Assembly (NCBI RefSeq): GCF_900108315.1
Contig: NZ_FNVB01000003.1
Location: 345,404-409,403, forward strand
From: Saccharopolyspora kobensis
GTDB lineage: Bacteria; Actinomycetota; Actinomycetes; Mycobacteriales; Pseudonocardiaceae
DNA length: 64,000 bases
Direction of reading: 5' to 3'
A program made the position numbers and the translations under genes. Positions 51,471-61,434 of this stretch are shown here, piece after piece (position 1 is the first letter of the stretch; each line of letters starts with the position of its first letter). Below the pieces are notes generated by a model. The model was given only the letters and a program-made list of their open reading frames with translations. It was not told where the DNA came from and did not search any database.

Positions 51471-52555
51471 AGGACCACCACCGAGCGCAGCACGTCACCG
51501 CGGTGCATCTTGTCGAAGGCGTCCTCCACGTCGTCCAGCGAGATCTCCTCGGTCACGAACTTCTCCAGCGGCAGCCTGCCCTGCAGGTGCAGGTCGACCA
51601 GCGCCGGGAAGTCGCGGGAGGGCAGGCAGTCGCCGTACCACGACGACTTGAGCGCGCCACCGCGGCCGAAGTACTCGATCAGCGGCAGCTCCGGCGCCAT
51701 CATGTCCGGCGTCGGGACGCCGACGAGCACCACGGTCCCGGCCAGGTCCCGGGCCTCGAACGCCTGCTTCCAGGTCTCCGGGCGCCCGACCGCGTCGATC
51801 ACCACGTCGGCGCCGAACCCGCCGGTGCAGTTGCGGATCTCCTCGACCACGTCGGCCTCCCGCGCGTCGATGAAGTGGGTGGCGCCGAACTCCCGGGCCT
51901 TGTCCAGCTTCCGCGGGTCGCGGTCCACCGCGACGATCGTGCTCGCTCCCGCGAGCTCGGCCCCGGCGATGGCCGCGTCGCCGACGCCGCCGCAGCCGAT
52001 CACCGCAACCGAATCACCCCGGCCCACCTGACCGGTGTTGATCGCGGCACCGATCCCGGCCATCACGCCGCAGCCGAGCAACCCGGCCACCTGCGGCTCG
52101 ACGCGCGGATCGACCTTGGTGCACTGCCCAGCGGCCACCAGGGTCTTCTCCGCGAACGCCCCGATGCCCAGCGCCGGGCTCAGCTCCTGGCCGGAAGCCA
52201 GCGTCATCTTCTGCGTCGCGTTGTGCGTGCTGAAGCAGTACTGCGGCTTGCCCTTGCCGCAGGCCCGGCACTGCCCGCAGACCGCGCGCCAGTTCAGGAT
52301 CACGTAGTCGCCCGGAGCGACGTTCACGACGCCGTCGCCGACCGATTCCACCACGCCGGCGGCCTCGTGCCCCAGCAGGAACGGGAACTCGTCGTTGATC
52401 CCGCCCTCGCGGTAGTGCAGGTCCGTGTGGCACACCCCGCACGCCTGCACCCGCACCACGGCCTCACCGGGGCCCGGATCCGGGATCACGATCGTCTCGA
52501 CGGAGACGGGCTTGCCCTGCGCGAGCGAGACAACTCCGCGGACTTCTTGCGACAT
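51467..52555 (-). CDS. mscR: Mycothiol-dependent formaldehyde dehydrogenase / S-nitrosomycothiol reductase
   Basis: A 362-residue zinc alcohol dehydrogenase of the class III-like mycothiol branch. Catalytic zinc ligands are C42 and the H63-E64 pair; structural zinc cysteines are C93, C96, C99 and C107. The NAD fold is marked by [17 protein letters not shown]. The sequence pattern ([34 protein letters not shown]) is that of actinobacterial MscR/AdhE2. The ATG at 52555 has AGGAG upstream. It would oxidise the formaldehyde-mycothiol adduct produced by betaine demethylation. Use of mycothiol is inferred from lineage and family. Confidence 0.9.
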   Translation of the reverse strand: MSQEVRGVVSLAQGKPVSVETIVIPDPGPGEAVVRVQACGVCHTDLHYREGGINDEFPFLLGHEAAGVVESVGDGVVNVAPGDYVILNWRAVCGQCRACGKGKPQYCFSTHNATQKMTLASGQELSPALGIGAFAEKTLVAAGQCTKVDPRVEPQVAGLLGCGVMAGIGAAINTGQVGRGDSVAVIGCGGVGDAAIAGAELAGASTIVAVDRDPRKLDKAREFGATHFIDAREADVVEEIRNCTGGFGADVVIDAVGRPETWKQAFEARDLAGTVVLVGVPTPDMMAPELPLIEYFGRGGALKSSWYGDCLPSRDFPALVDLHLQGRLPLEKFVTEEISLDDVEDAFDKMHRGDVLRSVVVL

Positions 52556-52694
52556 ACGGTTCTTCTCCTTCTTCCTGCTCGTTCCGGAAGGCCGGCGAGC
52601 CGGGCGGTGGCGGGGAGATCGGTTCGTCGAGCGACGCCGCGAGTCCGGTCCGCTGATCGGGGCGCGGACTGCGACCCGCAGCTTGACATACGGT

Positions 52695-52704
52695 TGGTAT
52701 ATCA
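52695..52704. promoter_or_regulatory. TATATCA regulatory element 3 (mscR)
   Basis: TGGTATATCA lies in the 209-base gap between Rieske oxygenase copy 2 and mscR, 140 bases before the mscR start. It resembles the FadR/GntR half-site arrangement TGGTNNNNCCA. It suggests mscR and the hydrolase have their own regulated promoter. Confidence 0.5.
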
Positions 52705-52764
52705 GTCCAGGCCGCAATGGACGCCAGATCGGCGCATCCGGACTCGCGGCGGTCCTGCCGGGAA

Positions 52765-53910
52765 TCAGTCCGAGATCGCCGCGATCACCCAGTCCCTGAA
52801 CTCGCCGATGTGGTGCTCGCTCGGGACCAGCACACCGCCGTTGGCGTAGGCCCTCGACGACATCGCCGGCTGGCAGCGCTCGCAGGCGTCGAAGTCCTGC
52901 TGGTTGACCCGGTGGAACAGCTCCACCGAGCGGGAGAGGTCGACTCCGCTGTCGACGACCTCCTGCGTGTAGAGCCAGTCGCACTCCACGATCGTCCGGT
53001 CCACCGCCAGCGGGTACATCCGGTGGAAGATCACGTGGTCCGGCACGAGGTTGATGAACACCTGCGGGTTGATCGTGATCGCGTAGTAGCGCCGGTCGTG
53101 GTCCTCGTCGACGCCGGAGAGGGTGTCGAAGCCGCCCTGACCGTCCACTGTGAACCCGGTGATCTCCTCGCCGAACTGCGCCCCGTGCCCCACGAAGTAC
53201 TGCGCCGCGTAGCCGTCGGCGAACTCCGGCAGCACCTCGGTCAGCTCCGGGTGGATCGTCGCGCAGTGGTAGCACTCCATGAAGTTCTCGACGATGAGCT
53301 TCCAGTTCGCCTTCACGTCGTAGGTGATCCGGCGGCCGACCACCAGGTCCTCGATCGCCCAGCCGTCGATCGTGCCGGGATCGCCCAGTCTGGCGGTGAC
53401 CGCGCTCTGCACGGTGTCCTCGAAGGACGGTGGCTCGTCGGCCAGGCACACCCAGGCGGTGCCGAGCCATTCGCGCAGCGCGACGCCGATCAGCCCGTAC
53501 TCGTCGCGGTTCACGTCGTTCATGGAGTTCAGGTTCGGGGCGGCGACGAGCTTGCCGTCGAGGCCGTAGGTCCACGCGTGGTACGGGCACTGCAGGGACC
53601 GCCGGACCGCTCCGGACTCCTCGACGCACAGCCGCGCACCGCGGTGCCGGCAGACGTTGAGGAAGGCGCGCAGCGCGCCGTCGCGGCCCCGCACGATCAG
53701 CACGCTCTCGCCGCCGACGTCGACGTTGCGGAAGCTGCCGGGGGTGGGCATGTCGCTGCAGCGGGCCGCGGCGAACCAGTGGCGCTGGAAGATCCGGGAC
53801 TTCTCGAGCTCGAAGACCGCTTCATCGGTGTAGTGCGACCCCGGCAACGTCGGGATCAGGCTGGAGGCGGGTTCCGGCTGCTGCTGGCTGTGAACTTCGA
53901 CGGAACTCAC
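52765..53910 (-). CDS. Rieske oxygenase alpha subunit, glycine-betaine-demethylase-like (copy 2)
   Basis: A 381-residue GbcA-type oxygenase. Rieske ligands are C87, H89, C108 and H111; the iron site shows [15 protein letters not shown] with H215 and H220. It shares long identical runs with copy 1 at 33787, especially around the iron site and the C-terminal CERCQ region. Copy 2 lies 81 bases downstream of a reductase gene preceded by a Rieske ferredoxin gene, so it has a full three-component electron chain. The expected reaction is glycine betaine to dimethylglycine plus formaldehyde. Formaldehyde genes follow directly. Confidence 0.9.
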   Translation of the reverse strand: MSSVEVHSQQQPEPASSLIPTLPGSHYTDEAVFELEKSRIFQRHWFAAARCSDMPTPGSFRNVDVGGESVLIVRGRDGALRAFLNVCRHRGARLCVEESGAVRRSLQCPYHAWTYGLDGKLVAAPNLNSMNDVNRDEYGLIGVALREWLGTAWVCLADEPPSFEDTVQSAVTARLGDPGTIDGWAIEDLVVGRRITYDVKANWKLIVENFMECYHCATIHPELTEVLPEFADGYAAQYFVGHGAQFGEEITGFTVDGQGGFDTLSGVDEDHDRRYYAITINPQVFINLVPDHVIFHRMYPLAVDRTIVECDWLYTQEVVDSGVDLSRSVELFHRVNQQDFDACERCQPAMSSRAYANGGVLVPSEHHIGEFRDWVIAAISD

Positions 53911-53991
53911 GAACGGTCCTTTCCTGCTGCGGTGCGTCGGTGGAGGTCGGCGCGGGCCCGGCGGGCCGGCGCACTGGCAGGCGGGCTTGGA

Positions 53992-55170
53992 TCAGCGCAA
54001 CGCCGGCGTGGACCCGGCGAGCTGGCGGCGCCATCGCCCGAACGGGCGCGCGCGATCGATCGCGAGCACGGCTTCCGGGCTCCCGTCCTGGCCCCGGTAG
54101 AGCGCGAGGAAGTCGAGCGCTTCGAGACTGCCCTCGAGCACTTCGATCCGGGAGCCCTCGGTGCGGTGACCGGCGAACTGGATCTTGTGGCCGTACTGGT
54201 CGGACCAGAAGTACGGCACCTCGTGGTGGGCCGGCGGCTCGTAGCTACGGCCGAGGAGCGCGGAGGCCGCGGCGACCGGCTGCTGCACGGCGTTGGTCCA
54301 GTGCTCCAAGCGCCGCGAGGAGCCGAGGTAGTTGCGGTGGGAGTTGGCGCAGTCGCCGACCGCGAAGACGCCGGGCACGTTGGTGGCACCTTGCGCGTCG
54401 GTGACGACACCGTCGTCGAGCTCGACGCCCGATCCGCGCAACCACTCCACGCACGGCTCGGCACCGATGCCGACCACCACCACGTCGGCGGGCAGCTCGC
54501 GCCCGTCGGACAGGCGGACGGCCGTCACCCGCTCGCCACCGAGGAGCTCGGCGAGCATCGCACCGGTGTGCAGCCGCACGCCCTCGGTGGCGTGCAGACT
54601 CGCGCAGACCTCGCCCATCTCCGCGCCGAGCGGTTTCAGCAGCGGCACGGGCGCGGCTTCGACGACGTCGACCTCGACGCCCAGACCCACTGCGGTCGAG
54701 GCGATTTCGGATCCGATGAACCCGGCCCCGATGACCACCAGGCGCGCGCCAGGGACCAGTTCCTCGCGCAGCGCCACCGCGTCGTCGAACGTGCGGAGCG
54801 TGTGCACGCCCTCCGGCAGCTCACCGCGGAGACTCCTCGCCCGGGCGCCCGTCGCCACCACCACGCCGTCGGCCACGATCCGCTCGCCGTCGTCGAGGAC
54901 CACCGCCCGATCACGGGTGTCGAGTCCGGTCGCGGTGCGCCCGAGCCGCCACTCCGCCTCCAGCGCGTCGTCCTCGGGCGTGGACAGCTCGAGGTCGGCT
55001 TCCGAGTACTTCCCGGCCAGGAACTCCTTGGACAGCGGCGGGCGGTCGTAGGGCGCGCGGGACTCCTCGCCGATCACGACGATCCGCCCTCCGAAGCCCT
55101 GATCCCGCAGAGCGCGGGTGGCGGTGAGCCCGGCGAGGGAAGCGCCGACAACAGCGATCGTCCGCATCAT
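53992..55170 (-). CDS. FAD-dependent ferredoxin reductase of the Rieske oxygenase
   Basis: A 392-residue NAD(P)H:ferredoxin reductase of the aromatic dioxygenase type. It has the FAD motif AVVGASLAGLTATRALRDQG, YDRPPLSKEFL, the second dinucleotide motif LVVIGAGFIGSEIASTAVGLG and the C-terminal FAD motif VPGVFAVGDCAN. YFWSDQYGHKIQFAGH near the end is typical of the family. The ATG at 55170 overlaps the ferredoxin stop (ATGA). It passes electrons from NAD(P)H to the Rieske ferredoxin. Confidence 0.92.
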   Translation of the reverse strand: MMRTIAVVGASLAGLTATRALRDQGFGGRIVVIGEESRAPYDRPPLSKEFLAGKYSEADLELSTPEDDALEAEWRLGRTATGLDTRDRAVVLDDGERIVADGVVVATGARARSLRGELPEGVHTLRTFDDAVALREELVPGARLVVIGAGFIGSEIASTAVGLGVEVDVVEAAPVPLLKPLGAEMGEVCASLHATEGVRLHTGAMLAELLGGERVTAVRLSDGRELPADVVVVGIGAEPCVEWLRGSGVELDDGVVTDAQGATNVPGVFAVGDCANSHRNYLGSSRRLEHWTNAVQQPVAAASALLGRSYEPPAHHEVPYFWSDQYGHKIQFAGHRTEGSRIEVLEGSLEALDFLALYRGQDGSPEAVLAIDRARPFGRWRRQLAGSTPALR

Positions 55171-55514
55171 CGGACCTCTTCCGCGAGCGCTCCGGCGACT
55201 TCCGCCCCGACCTCGACCGTCTCGAGCACGTAGACCTGCCCGTCGGTGATGACCACCTCGTGCGTCCGCACCGGCTTGCGCGCGGGTGGCCCGCTCGGCT
55301 TCCCGGTGCGCAGGTCGAAACAAGCGGCGTGCAAGGGGCACTCGACCGCGCAATCCTCCAGCCAGCCGTCCGACAGCGAAGCATCCTGATGGGTGCACGT
55401 GTCATCGATCGCGTAGAAGGTGCCGTCCGCGTTGAACACCGCGATTGCCACGCTGCCCTGCACACGTACAGACTCTCCGACCGGAATGTCGGACACCGCG
55501 CCAACTAAGATCAT
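55167..55514 (-). CDS. Rieske 2Fe-2S ferredoxin of the oxygenase system
   Basis: A 115-residue Rieske-type ferredoxin. Cluster ligands are C40 and H42 (CTHQDASL) and C59 and H62 (CPLHAACF), with IPVGESVRV and DLRTGKP typical of non-haem oxygenase ferredoxins. The ATG at 55514 has AGGAG upstream; an in-frame start 20 codons earlier would overlap the regulatory repeat. It is first in the ferredoxin-reductase-oxygenase operon and divergent from iclR. Classical Pseudomonas GbcAB has no separate Rieske ferredoxin, so this is a different electron-transfer layout. Confidence 0.92.
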   Translation of the reverse strand: MILVGAVSDIPVGESVRVQGSVAIAVFNADGTFYAIDDTCTHQDASLSDGWLEDCAVECPLHAACFDLRTGKPSGPPARKPVRTHEVVITDGQVYVLETVEVGAEVAGALAEEVR

Positions 55515-55532
55515 CGTTGCTCCTGTTGCTGA

Positions 55533-55559
55533 TTGCGGAACACGACGTGTGATTCGCAA
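55533..55559. promoter_or_regulatory. Candidate IclR operator
   Basis: The outer arms TTGCG (55533-55537) and CGCAA (55555-55559) enclose an inner CAC-GAC-GTG, giving a 27-base partial palindrome with 9 of 13 positions paired. It is 19 bases upstream of the ferredoxin start in the divergent region with iclR. Confidence 0.5.
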
Positions 55560-55635
55560 CAGAGCATCCGGCACTCATCGTTTCCCGTCAATTGGCCAAA
55601 CCGAGATCAGCTCGTCGCGAGTTCGGAGTTGCAGC

Positions 55636-56421
55636 ATGCACAACAACGGCAAGGACGCAGCCGCCGCCGAGCCCCGGACGCCCACCCAAGCCGTGGACCG
55701 GGCCCTGTCGATGCTCGTTCTCCTGGCCCAGCGCGGGCCGTCCGGCGTCACCGAGCTGGCCCGCGAGCTGGGGGTGCACAAGTCCACCGCGTCCCGGTTG
55801 ATGACCGCGCTGGAGAAGTTCCGGTTCGTCGAGCAGACGGGTTCTCGCGGGAAGTTCCAGCTCGGGTTCGGCATCGTGCGGCTCGCCGGGGCGACCGCCG
55901 CCCAGCTGGACATCGCGCGGGAGAGCCGGCCGATCTGCGTCCGGCTGGCGGCGGAGCTGCACGGGACGGTGAGCCTGAGCGTCCTCGAGAGCGGCGGCGC
56001 CACGACGGTGGTGCAGGAGCCCAGCACCGAGCGGAACTGGATCGGCCTCCGCATGCCGCTGCACGCGACCGCGAGCGGGAAGGTGCTGCTGGCGAGCTTC
56101 GGGTTCGCGGAGCTCGAAGAGTTCCTGCGGACGCCGCTGCAGCGGTTCACCCCGGGAACCGTCACCTCGCGCGGTGCCCTGATGGCGGATCTGAACCGGG
56201 TTCGCGACCGCGGGTGGGCGGCGGCGAGCGGCGAGTTCGAGCGCGACCTCCACTCGGTCGCGGTTCCGGTGCGGGGCCCCGGCGGACGCCTGGCCGGAGT
56301 GCTGACCGCGTCAGCCGACCCCGCGCACCTCCGGCCGGCCGATTTTCCCGACGTGGCAAGGGTTCTCGTCCGGGCGGCCGAAGAGATCCAGGACCGGCTG
56401 CGACGCCTGGCCGGCCCGTAG
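55636..56421 (+). CDS. IclR-family transcriptional regulator
   Basis: A 261-residue IclR protein. The winged helix is AVDRALSMLVLLAQRGPSGV then LARELGVHKSTASRLMTALE (about 15-75). The effector domain (about 90-255) contains SVLESGGATTVVQEP, LHATASGKVLLASF and RGWAAASGEFERDLHSVAVP. The ATG at 55636 has GGAG upstream. It is divergent from the ferredoxin-reductase-oxygenase operon and so probably regulates the first demethylation step, with betaine or dimethylglycine as possible effector. The MHS transporter follows 139 bases later on the same strand. Confidence 0.92.
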   Translation: MHNNGKDAAAAEPRTPTQAVDRALSMLVLLAQRGPSGVTELARELGVHKSTASRLMTALEKFRFVEQTGSRGKFQLGFGIVRLAGATAAQLDIARESRPICVRLAAELHGTVSLSVLESGGATTVVQEPSTERNWIGLRMPLHATASGKVLLASFGFAELEEFLRTPLQRFTPGTVTSRGALMADLNRVRDRGWAAASGEFERDLHSVAVPVRGPGGRLAGVLTASADPAHLRPADFPDVARVLVRAAEEIQDRLRRLAGP

Positions 56422-56470
56422 CGAGCGCGGGAAACCCTTGACCAGACCTGGCATCCCCGTTAGCTTGAAC

Positions 56471-56480
56471 AGATATATCA
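56471..56480. promoter_or_regulatory. TATATCA regulatory element 4 (MHS transporter)
   Basis: TTGAAC-AGA-TATATCA (56465-56480) matches the gntR-upstream element in both the TTGAAC block and the TATATCA block with the same three-base spacing. It lies about 80 bases before the transporter start. Confidence 0.6.
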
Positions 56481-56485
56481 GTCGT

Positions 56486-56563
56486 ATGGATCAAGAGGTG
56501 ATCATGCGCCAGCCCCTCGGTTCGGCCAGGTCGAGCGCCGGGCAGAGCGGAGCGGCCGGGTGA
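56486..56563 (+). CDS. Possible 25-codon upstream reading frame coupled to the transporter
   Basis: An ATG at 56486 (MDQEVIMRQPLGS...) and an in-frame ATG at 56504, the latter preceded by AGAGGTGATC, open a short frame. Its TGA at 56561-56563 overlaps the transporter GTG at 56560 as GTGA. The peptide has no recognisable features. The overlap suggests translational coupling rather than a functional peptide, but it could be coincidence. Confidence 0.4.
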   Translation: MDQEVIMRQPLGSARSSAGQSGAAG

Positions 56564-58002
56564 ACGGGCCGCCCGTGCCTCGCGGCGTGGGCGGCGAGCT
56601 GGCCATCGAGGACGCGCAGACGATCCGCCGCGCGACCGCGGCGGCGACGCTGGGCAACATCGCCTCGTGGTACGACTTCGGCATCTACTCCTACCTCGCC
56701 GCGGTCGCCCTGGACCGGGTGTTCTTCCCCGATGCCGGCGAGTGGGCGGCGGTGCTCACCCTGGGCACGTTCGCCGCGGCGTTCGTGGTGCGCCCGCTCG
56801 GCGGGGTCGTCTTCGGACCGCTGGGCGACCGGATCGGCCGGACCAGGGTCCTCGCCGCCACCATCCTGCTGATGTCGATCGCGACCGCACTGCTCGGGCT
56901 CGTTCCCGACCACGGCGCGATCGGCATCGCGGCTCCGCTGATCGTGCTGTTCATCCGCATGCTGCAGGGCTTCGCCGCGGGCGGCGAGTACACCGGCGCG
57001 CTGACGCTCACCGCCGAGTACGCGCCCGACCGGCGGCGCGGTTTCCTCGGCAGCTGGCTGGAATTCGGCACACTGGTCGGTTACGCGTTCGGCGCCGGCG
57101 TCTCCGCGCTCCTGGTGTCGGTGCTGCCCGAGGAGCAGCTGCTGGCCTGGGGGTGGCGAGTGCCCTTCCTGCTCGCCCTGCCGCTCGGCGTCATCGGGAT
57201 CTACCTCCGGTTGCGGCTGGAGGAGACGCCCGCGTTCCGGCAGCTGATGGAGCGCTCGCCGGCGATGGCGACCATGGCGCTGCGGCGCGTGTTCCAGATC
57301 CTGCTGACCCGGTGCCGAACGGCGGCGCTGGTCGCCGGCGGCCTGATCGTCGCCTGGAACACCACCAACTACGTGCTGACCAACTACGTGCCCACCTACC
57401 TGACGCGGACCCTGCCGGGCCACGGCCAGAGCGGGACCAGCGACGCGCTCTCGACCGCGCTGCAGGTGCTGGTCATGCTCGCGATGCTCTGCGTCATCGT
57501 CTTCACCGGCAAGCTCAGCGACCGCATCGGCCGCAAACCGGTCCTGCTCACCGGCAGCATCACGCTGATCCTGCTCGGCCTGCCCGCGGTGTGGCTGCTG
57601 CGCGCCGGGCTCCCCGGCCAGCTGCTCGGTTTGGTGATCATGGGGTTCGCGCTGCTCTGCTTCGCCGCGGTGACCCCGTCGACGCTGCCCGCGCTCTTCC
57701 CCACCTTCGTCCGGTACGGCAGCCTCGCCATCATCTTCAACGTGTTCGTGTCGGCGTTCGCCGGCACCGCGCCGACGGTCATCGGCATAGCGGTGACCAC
57801 GACCGGAAACCTCGACTGGCCCGGCTACTACCTGATCGGAGCCGGAGCGATCGGGCTCCTGAGCACCCTGTACCTCAAGGAACCGGCCGGGCGGGCGCTG
57901 AAGGGCGCCGCGCCGCTCACCTCGAGCGCCGACCTGCCCGCACCGCCGCTGTCCGCGGACGGCGTTCCGATGGAGAATCCGCCGCGGCCACAACGGGAAT
58001 GA
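56560..58002 (+). CDS. MHS-family MFS transporter (betaine/proline/organic acid symporter type)
   Basis: A 480-residue metabolite:H+ symporter of the ProP/KgtP/ShiA group. It opens with the family signature ATLGNIASWYDFGIYSYLA. PLGDRIGRTRVL marks loop 2-3, GFAAGGEYTGALTLTAEYAP TM4-5 and GKLSDRIGRKPVLL the second half. There are 12 TM segments and a Pro-rich C-terminal tail. The start at 56560 is GTG. Its place after iclR and behind a TATATCA element suggests import of a methylated amine or betaine, in parallel with the BCCT transporter. The exact substrate is unknown. Confidence 0.88.
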   Translation: MNGPPVPRGVGGELAIEDAQTIRRATAAATLGNIASWYDFGIYSYLAAVALDRVFFPDAGEWAAVLTLGTFAAAFVVRPLGGVVFGPLGDRIGRTRVLAATILLMSIATALLGLVPDHGAIGIAAPLIVLFIRMLQGFAAGGEYTGALTLTAEYAPDRRRGFLGSWLEFGTLVGYAFGAGVSALLVSVLPEEQLLAWGWRVPFLLALPLGVIGIYLRLRLEETPAFRQLMERSPAMATMALRRVFQILLTRCRTAALVAGGLIVAWNTTNYVLTNYVPTYLTRTLPGHGQSGTSDALSTALQVLVMLAMLCVIVFTGKLSDRIGRKPVLLTGSITLILLGLPAVWLLRAGLPGQLLGLVIMGFALLCFAAVTPSTLPALFPTFVRYGSLAIIFNVFVSAFAGTAPTVIGIAVTTTGNLDWPGYYLIGAGAIGLLSTLYLKEPAGRALKGAAPLTSSADLPAPPLSADGVPMENPPRPQRE

Positions 58003-58123
58003 CCGCCGCGGGACCGAAGGCGCGCGGCGTTCGCCGAATCGGGTTCCGTCTTCGGCGAATGACCGACTCGCGGCGTCGCGCGGGCGCTAGGGTGTCGCGG
58101 ACCCGGCATGTGGAGGCTCGACG

Positions 58124-58942
58124 ATGGACCGATCCGGTCACGAGGACGCGCACCCGAGCACTGGTGCCACCGAACCGCGGGTGGACACCTCCTCGCCGAA
58201 CGTGGCGCGGATGTACGACTACTACCTGGGCGGTGCGGCCAACTTCGCCGTCGACCGCGAGGCGGCCGAGCGGGCGCTGGCGATCACCCCGGAGATCGGC
58301 CGGTTCGCCCGGATGAACCGGGAGTTCCTCGGTCGGGTGGTGCGATACCTCTGCGAGCGGGACATCGACCAGTTCCTCGACCTGGGGTCGGGAGTTCCCA
58401 CGGTCGGCAACGTCCACGAGATCGCCCACCAGCACAACCCGGACGCCCGAGTCGCCTACGTCGACCACGAGTCCGTCGCCATCGCGCACGCCCGCGCGCT
58501 CCTGGCGGAGGAGCCGTACGTCAGCGCCACCCAAGCCGACATCCGGCGCCCGGCGGAGGTCCTGTCCGCGCCGGGAGTGGCCGGGCTGCTGGACTTCTCC
58601 CGGCCGGTCGCGGTGCTGGCCGTGGCCATCATGCACTTCGTGCCCGATGCCGACGACCCGGTCGGGATCCTGCGCGCCTACCGCGCGGCCTGCGCGCCTG
58701 GCAGCTACCTGGCGCTGTCGCACGCGGCGACCATCACGATGACCGAAAGCGAGTCGCAGCGCGGTCAGGGCGTCTACCGCAGCACCACGACACCGCTCGT
58801 GCTCCGCGACCGCGACGAGATCGCCGCGCTCTTCGACGGGTGCGACCTGGTCGAACCCGGGCTCACCCCGATCAACCACTGGCCGTCGCAGACGGAGGAG
58901 AGCCCGGCCAACGGCTACGGTGCGGTCGCCGAACTGCGCTGA
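58124..58942 (+). CDS. SAM-dependent methyltransferase (Methyltransf_19 / DUF574 type)
   Basis: A 272-residue protein of the actinomycete-expanded S-adenosylmethionine methyltransferase family. It has SSPNVARMYDYYLGGAANFAVDREAAE near residue 25 (family hallmark), RVVRYLCERDIDQFLDLGSGVPT for SAM binding, and VAYVDHESVAIAHARALL and VAILAVAIMHFVPDADDP-like segments. The ATG at 58124 has GGAGG upstream. Many paralogues occur in each actinomycete genome and none has a well-established substrate. It ends nine bases from the convergent ABC permease gene. Confidence 0.88.
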   Translation: MDRSGHEDAHPSTGATEPRVDTSSPNVARMYDYYLGGAANFAVDREAAERALAITPEIGRFARMNREFLGRVVRYLCERDIDQFLDLGSGVPTVGNVHEIAHQHNPDARVAYVDHESVAIAHARALLAEEPYVSATQADIRRPAEVLSAPGVAGLLDFSRPVAVLAVAIMHFVPDADDPVGILRAYRAACAPGSYLALSHAATITMTESESQRGQGVYRSTTTPLVLRDRDEIAALFDGCDLVEPGLTPINHWPSQTEESPANGYGAVAELR

Positions 58943-58951
58943 GGCCGCGGC

Positions 58952-60547
58952 TCAACCGAAGTCGCGGCGGCGCAGCGCGATCAGGCCGGTACCGATCAGC
59001 AGCGCCGACAGCCCTGCCATGATCAGCGCCGGGGCCGGGTCGAACGGTGCTCCGGCGAGCGTGTTCGGGATGTGGTGGAAGGGTTCGAACGGACTGCCGC
59101 CCCAGTTCCCGTACAGCGGACCCGCGGCCCGACCCAGCACTGCCACTGCCGTCCACACGGCCCAGGCGAGGGCCGTGGACGCGCGCGGAACCGCTCCGTA
59201 GGCCAGCACGCAGACCGCTGCCACCAGCCAGACCGCGGGGAGAGTGCCCAGCGTCGCGGCCAGGACGCGCGGGATGTCGGTCGCGGGATCACCGACGAGG
59301 ACCGCGAAGAGAGTGCCGAACACGCCGCCCGCGACCGCGAGCAGGACTGCCGTGTTGAGGCCCAGGACGACCAGATGTCCTGCGGCCCAACGGGTTCGGG
59401 TCAGCGTCGTGGACTGCACCAGCTCGGCGCGACCCGAGCGCTCCTCGGCGCGCATCCGCCGCACCGCCAGCACCGGGTACAGCGCGATGACGTGGGCGAA
59501 GATCAGGATCATCGCCCAGAGGCCGAAGTCCACGAGACCCGCGCCGGGACTGCCGCCGAAGGCCCGCAGCAGGTTGTCCGTCGTGACGCCGGGAGCCTGC
59601 GTCCACTGGTGCACCATCGTGCTGACCCCGCCCGCACCGGCAGCCGCGGCGGCGACCGCGATGGCCCACTTGAGCAGCAGGTCGCGCTGGAACCGCCACG
59701 CCAGGCCGACCGGGCCGCGCAGGCCCGGTGCGGTGGCAGGGCCGCGTCGCTCCGGCAACATCCCGGCGCCGAGGTCGCGGCGGTCGGCCAGGCGGTAGGC
59801 GGCGACGACCAGCACGGCGCTCACCGACAGCGGGATCGCGAGCATCCACCAGCGATCGTTCCAGTACGGCTCCACCGCGTGGATCCAGCCGAGCGGAGAA
59901 GCCCACTTCATCCAGAGCAGCCCGGACGCATCACCGGCGTAGCGCAGCACATATGCCGCTCCGAGCAGGTACAGGCCCAGCACTCGCGCGGTGCGCGCAG
60001 TGCGGGTGAGCTGGGCGAGCACCGCGCCGATGGCGCCGAAGAGCCATCCGGCCGCGCTGACCGCCGCGCCGTAGGCCAGCGATCCGGCCGGTTCCATGCC
60101 GATCCCGATCAGCGCGATCGCCGTCGCGGCACCACCGGCGAGGCTGGCCCCGCCCGCCACCAGCAGCGCAGCGGTCAGCGGCGCACAACGGCCGACCGCG
60201 CCCGCGCGCAGCAGTTCGACGCGCCCGGCGTCCTCGTCGGCGCGGGTGTGCCGGACGACGGCGAGCAGTGCGGCCAACGCGCTGAACGCGTAGAGGAAGC
60301 CGCCGCTGCGCCAGGCCGCGAGGTAGCCGAGGTCGGGCACGACGGAACCGCCGCCCAGCGCCCGGAAGAAGCTGTTCCGGTTGATCAGCTCGGCGTACTC
60401 GGCCATCCGCTCCGGGGTCGGCATGGCCCTGGTGATGTAGGAGACCAGCACCAGGGCCAGCGCGACGAGCAGCAGGATCCACCACGGTGCGATGCCGCGC
60501 TCGCGCCGCAGCGCGAGCCGGACCAGTGCCGGTGCCCCGGCGTTCAC
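58952..60547 (-). CDS. ABC transporter permease, two fused ABC-2-like halves
   Basis: A 531-residue membrane protein with about 12 TM segments in two halves. Each half contains an [19 protein letters not shown] or [23 protein letters not shown] cytoplasmic loop typical of actinobacterial multidrug or antibiotic exporter permeases (anibiotic ABC transporter permease class). The GTG at 60547 overlaps the ATPase stop (GTGA). It forms an exporter with the ATPase encoded upstream, under a TetR regulator. The substrate is unknown. Confidence 0.9.
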   Translation of the reverse strand: MNAGAPALVRLALRRERGIAPWWILLLVALALVLVSYITRAMPTPERMAEYAELINRNSFFRALGGGSVVPDLGYLAAWRSGGFLYAFSALAALLAVVRHTRADEDAGRVELLRAGAVGRCAPLTAALLVAGGASLAGGAATAIALIGIGMEPAGSLAYGAAVSAAGWLFGAIGAVLAQLTRTARTARVLGLYLLGAAYVLRYAGDASGLLWMKWASPLGWIHAVEPYWNDRWWMLAIPLSVSAVLVVAAYRLADRRDLGAGMLPERRGPATAPGLRGPVGLAWRFQRDLLLKWAIAVAAAAAGAGGVSTMVHQWTQAPGVTTDNLLRAFGGSPGAGLVDFGLWAMILIFAHVIALYPVLAVRRMRAEERSGRAELVQSTTLTRTRWAAGHLVVLGLNTAVLLAVAGGVFGTLFAVLVGDPATDIPRVLAATLGTLPAVWLVAAVCVLAYGAVPRASTALAWAVWTAVAVLGRAAGPLYGNWGGSPFEPFHHIPNTLAGAPFDPAPALIMAGLSALLIGTGLIALRRRDFG

Positions 60548-61434
60548 CGCGACACCGCCTCGTCGTAGTGGCGCAGGAACAACTGCTCCAAGGTCGGTGG
60601 CCGGCTGATGAGGCGGCGGACGCCGAGGTCGTCGAGCTGCCGCAACGCCGGGCCGAGCGCGGCCGGGTCGACCTCGAAGCGCACCACGTCGCCGTCGGCC
60701 CGCAGGTCGTGCACCCCGGGCAGGTCGGCGAGCGCGGTGGGCGGCCCGGCGACCTCGGCTTCGACGCAGGTGCGGGCCAGGTGTCGCAGCCCGGCGAGGC
60801 TCCCGGTGTCGACCGTGCGCCCGGCGCGGATGATGGTGACCCGGTCGCACAGCTCCTCGACCTCGGTCAGGACGTGGCTGGACAGCAGCACCGTCCGGAC
60901 GCCGCGCTGTTCGCGCACGAGTTCCCGGAAGACCTGCTCCACCAACGGGTCCAGGCCCGAGGTGGGTTCGTCGAGGACCAGCAGCTCGGCACCGGAGGCG
61001 AACGCGGCGATCAGCGCCACCTTCTGCCGGTTCCCCTTGGAGTAGGCGCGCGCCTTGGTCCGCGGGTCCAGGCCGAACCGTTCGATCAGCTCCGCCCGGC
61101 GCGCGCGTGCGGCCGGGCCGCGCTCTCGCATCAGGAGGTCGATGACCTCGCCGCCGGACAAGCCCGGCCACAGCGTCACGTCTCCGGGCACGTAAGCCAG
61201 CCTGGAGTGCAGCTCGGTCGCATCGCGCCACGGGTCGCCGCCGAACAGCCTGGCGGTGCCCGCGTCCGCGCGCAGCAGGCCGAGCAGGATCCGGAGCGCG
61301 GTGCTCTTCCCCGCGCCGTTCGGCCCGAGGAAGCCGTGCACCTCGCCGGCGTTCACAGTGAGGTCGAGTCCGTCCAGCGCGGTCGTGCGGCCGAACGCCT
61401 TGACCAGTCCGCGCATCTCGATCGGAGCCGTCAT
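60544..61434 (-). CDS. ABC transporter ATP-binding protein (multidrug exporter type)
   Basis: A 296-residue ATPase. Walker A is GPNGAGKST, the signature motif is the degenerate [11 protein letters not shown] in place of LSGGQ, Walker B is LLVLDEP and the H-loop is [15 protein letters not shown]-terminal extension (about 215-296) is typical of DrrA-like drug-resistance ATPases. The ATG at 61434 overlaps the tetR stop. With the downstream permease it makes a complete exporter. Confidence 0.93.
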   Translation of the reverse strand: MTAPIEMRGLVKAFGRTTALDGLDLTVNAGEVHGFLGPNGAGKSTALRILLGLLRADAGTARLFGGDPWRDATELHSRLAYVPGDVTLWPGLSGGEVIDLLMRERGPAARARRAELIERFGLDPRTKARAYSKGNRQKVALIAAFASGAELLVLDEPTSGLDPLVEQVFRELVREQRGVRTVLLSSHVLTEVEELCDRVTIIRAGRTVDTGSLAGLRHLARTCVEAEVAGPPTALADLPGVHDLRADGDVVRFEVDPAALGPALRQLDDLGVRRLISRPPTLEQLFLRHYDEAVSR

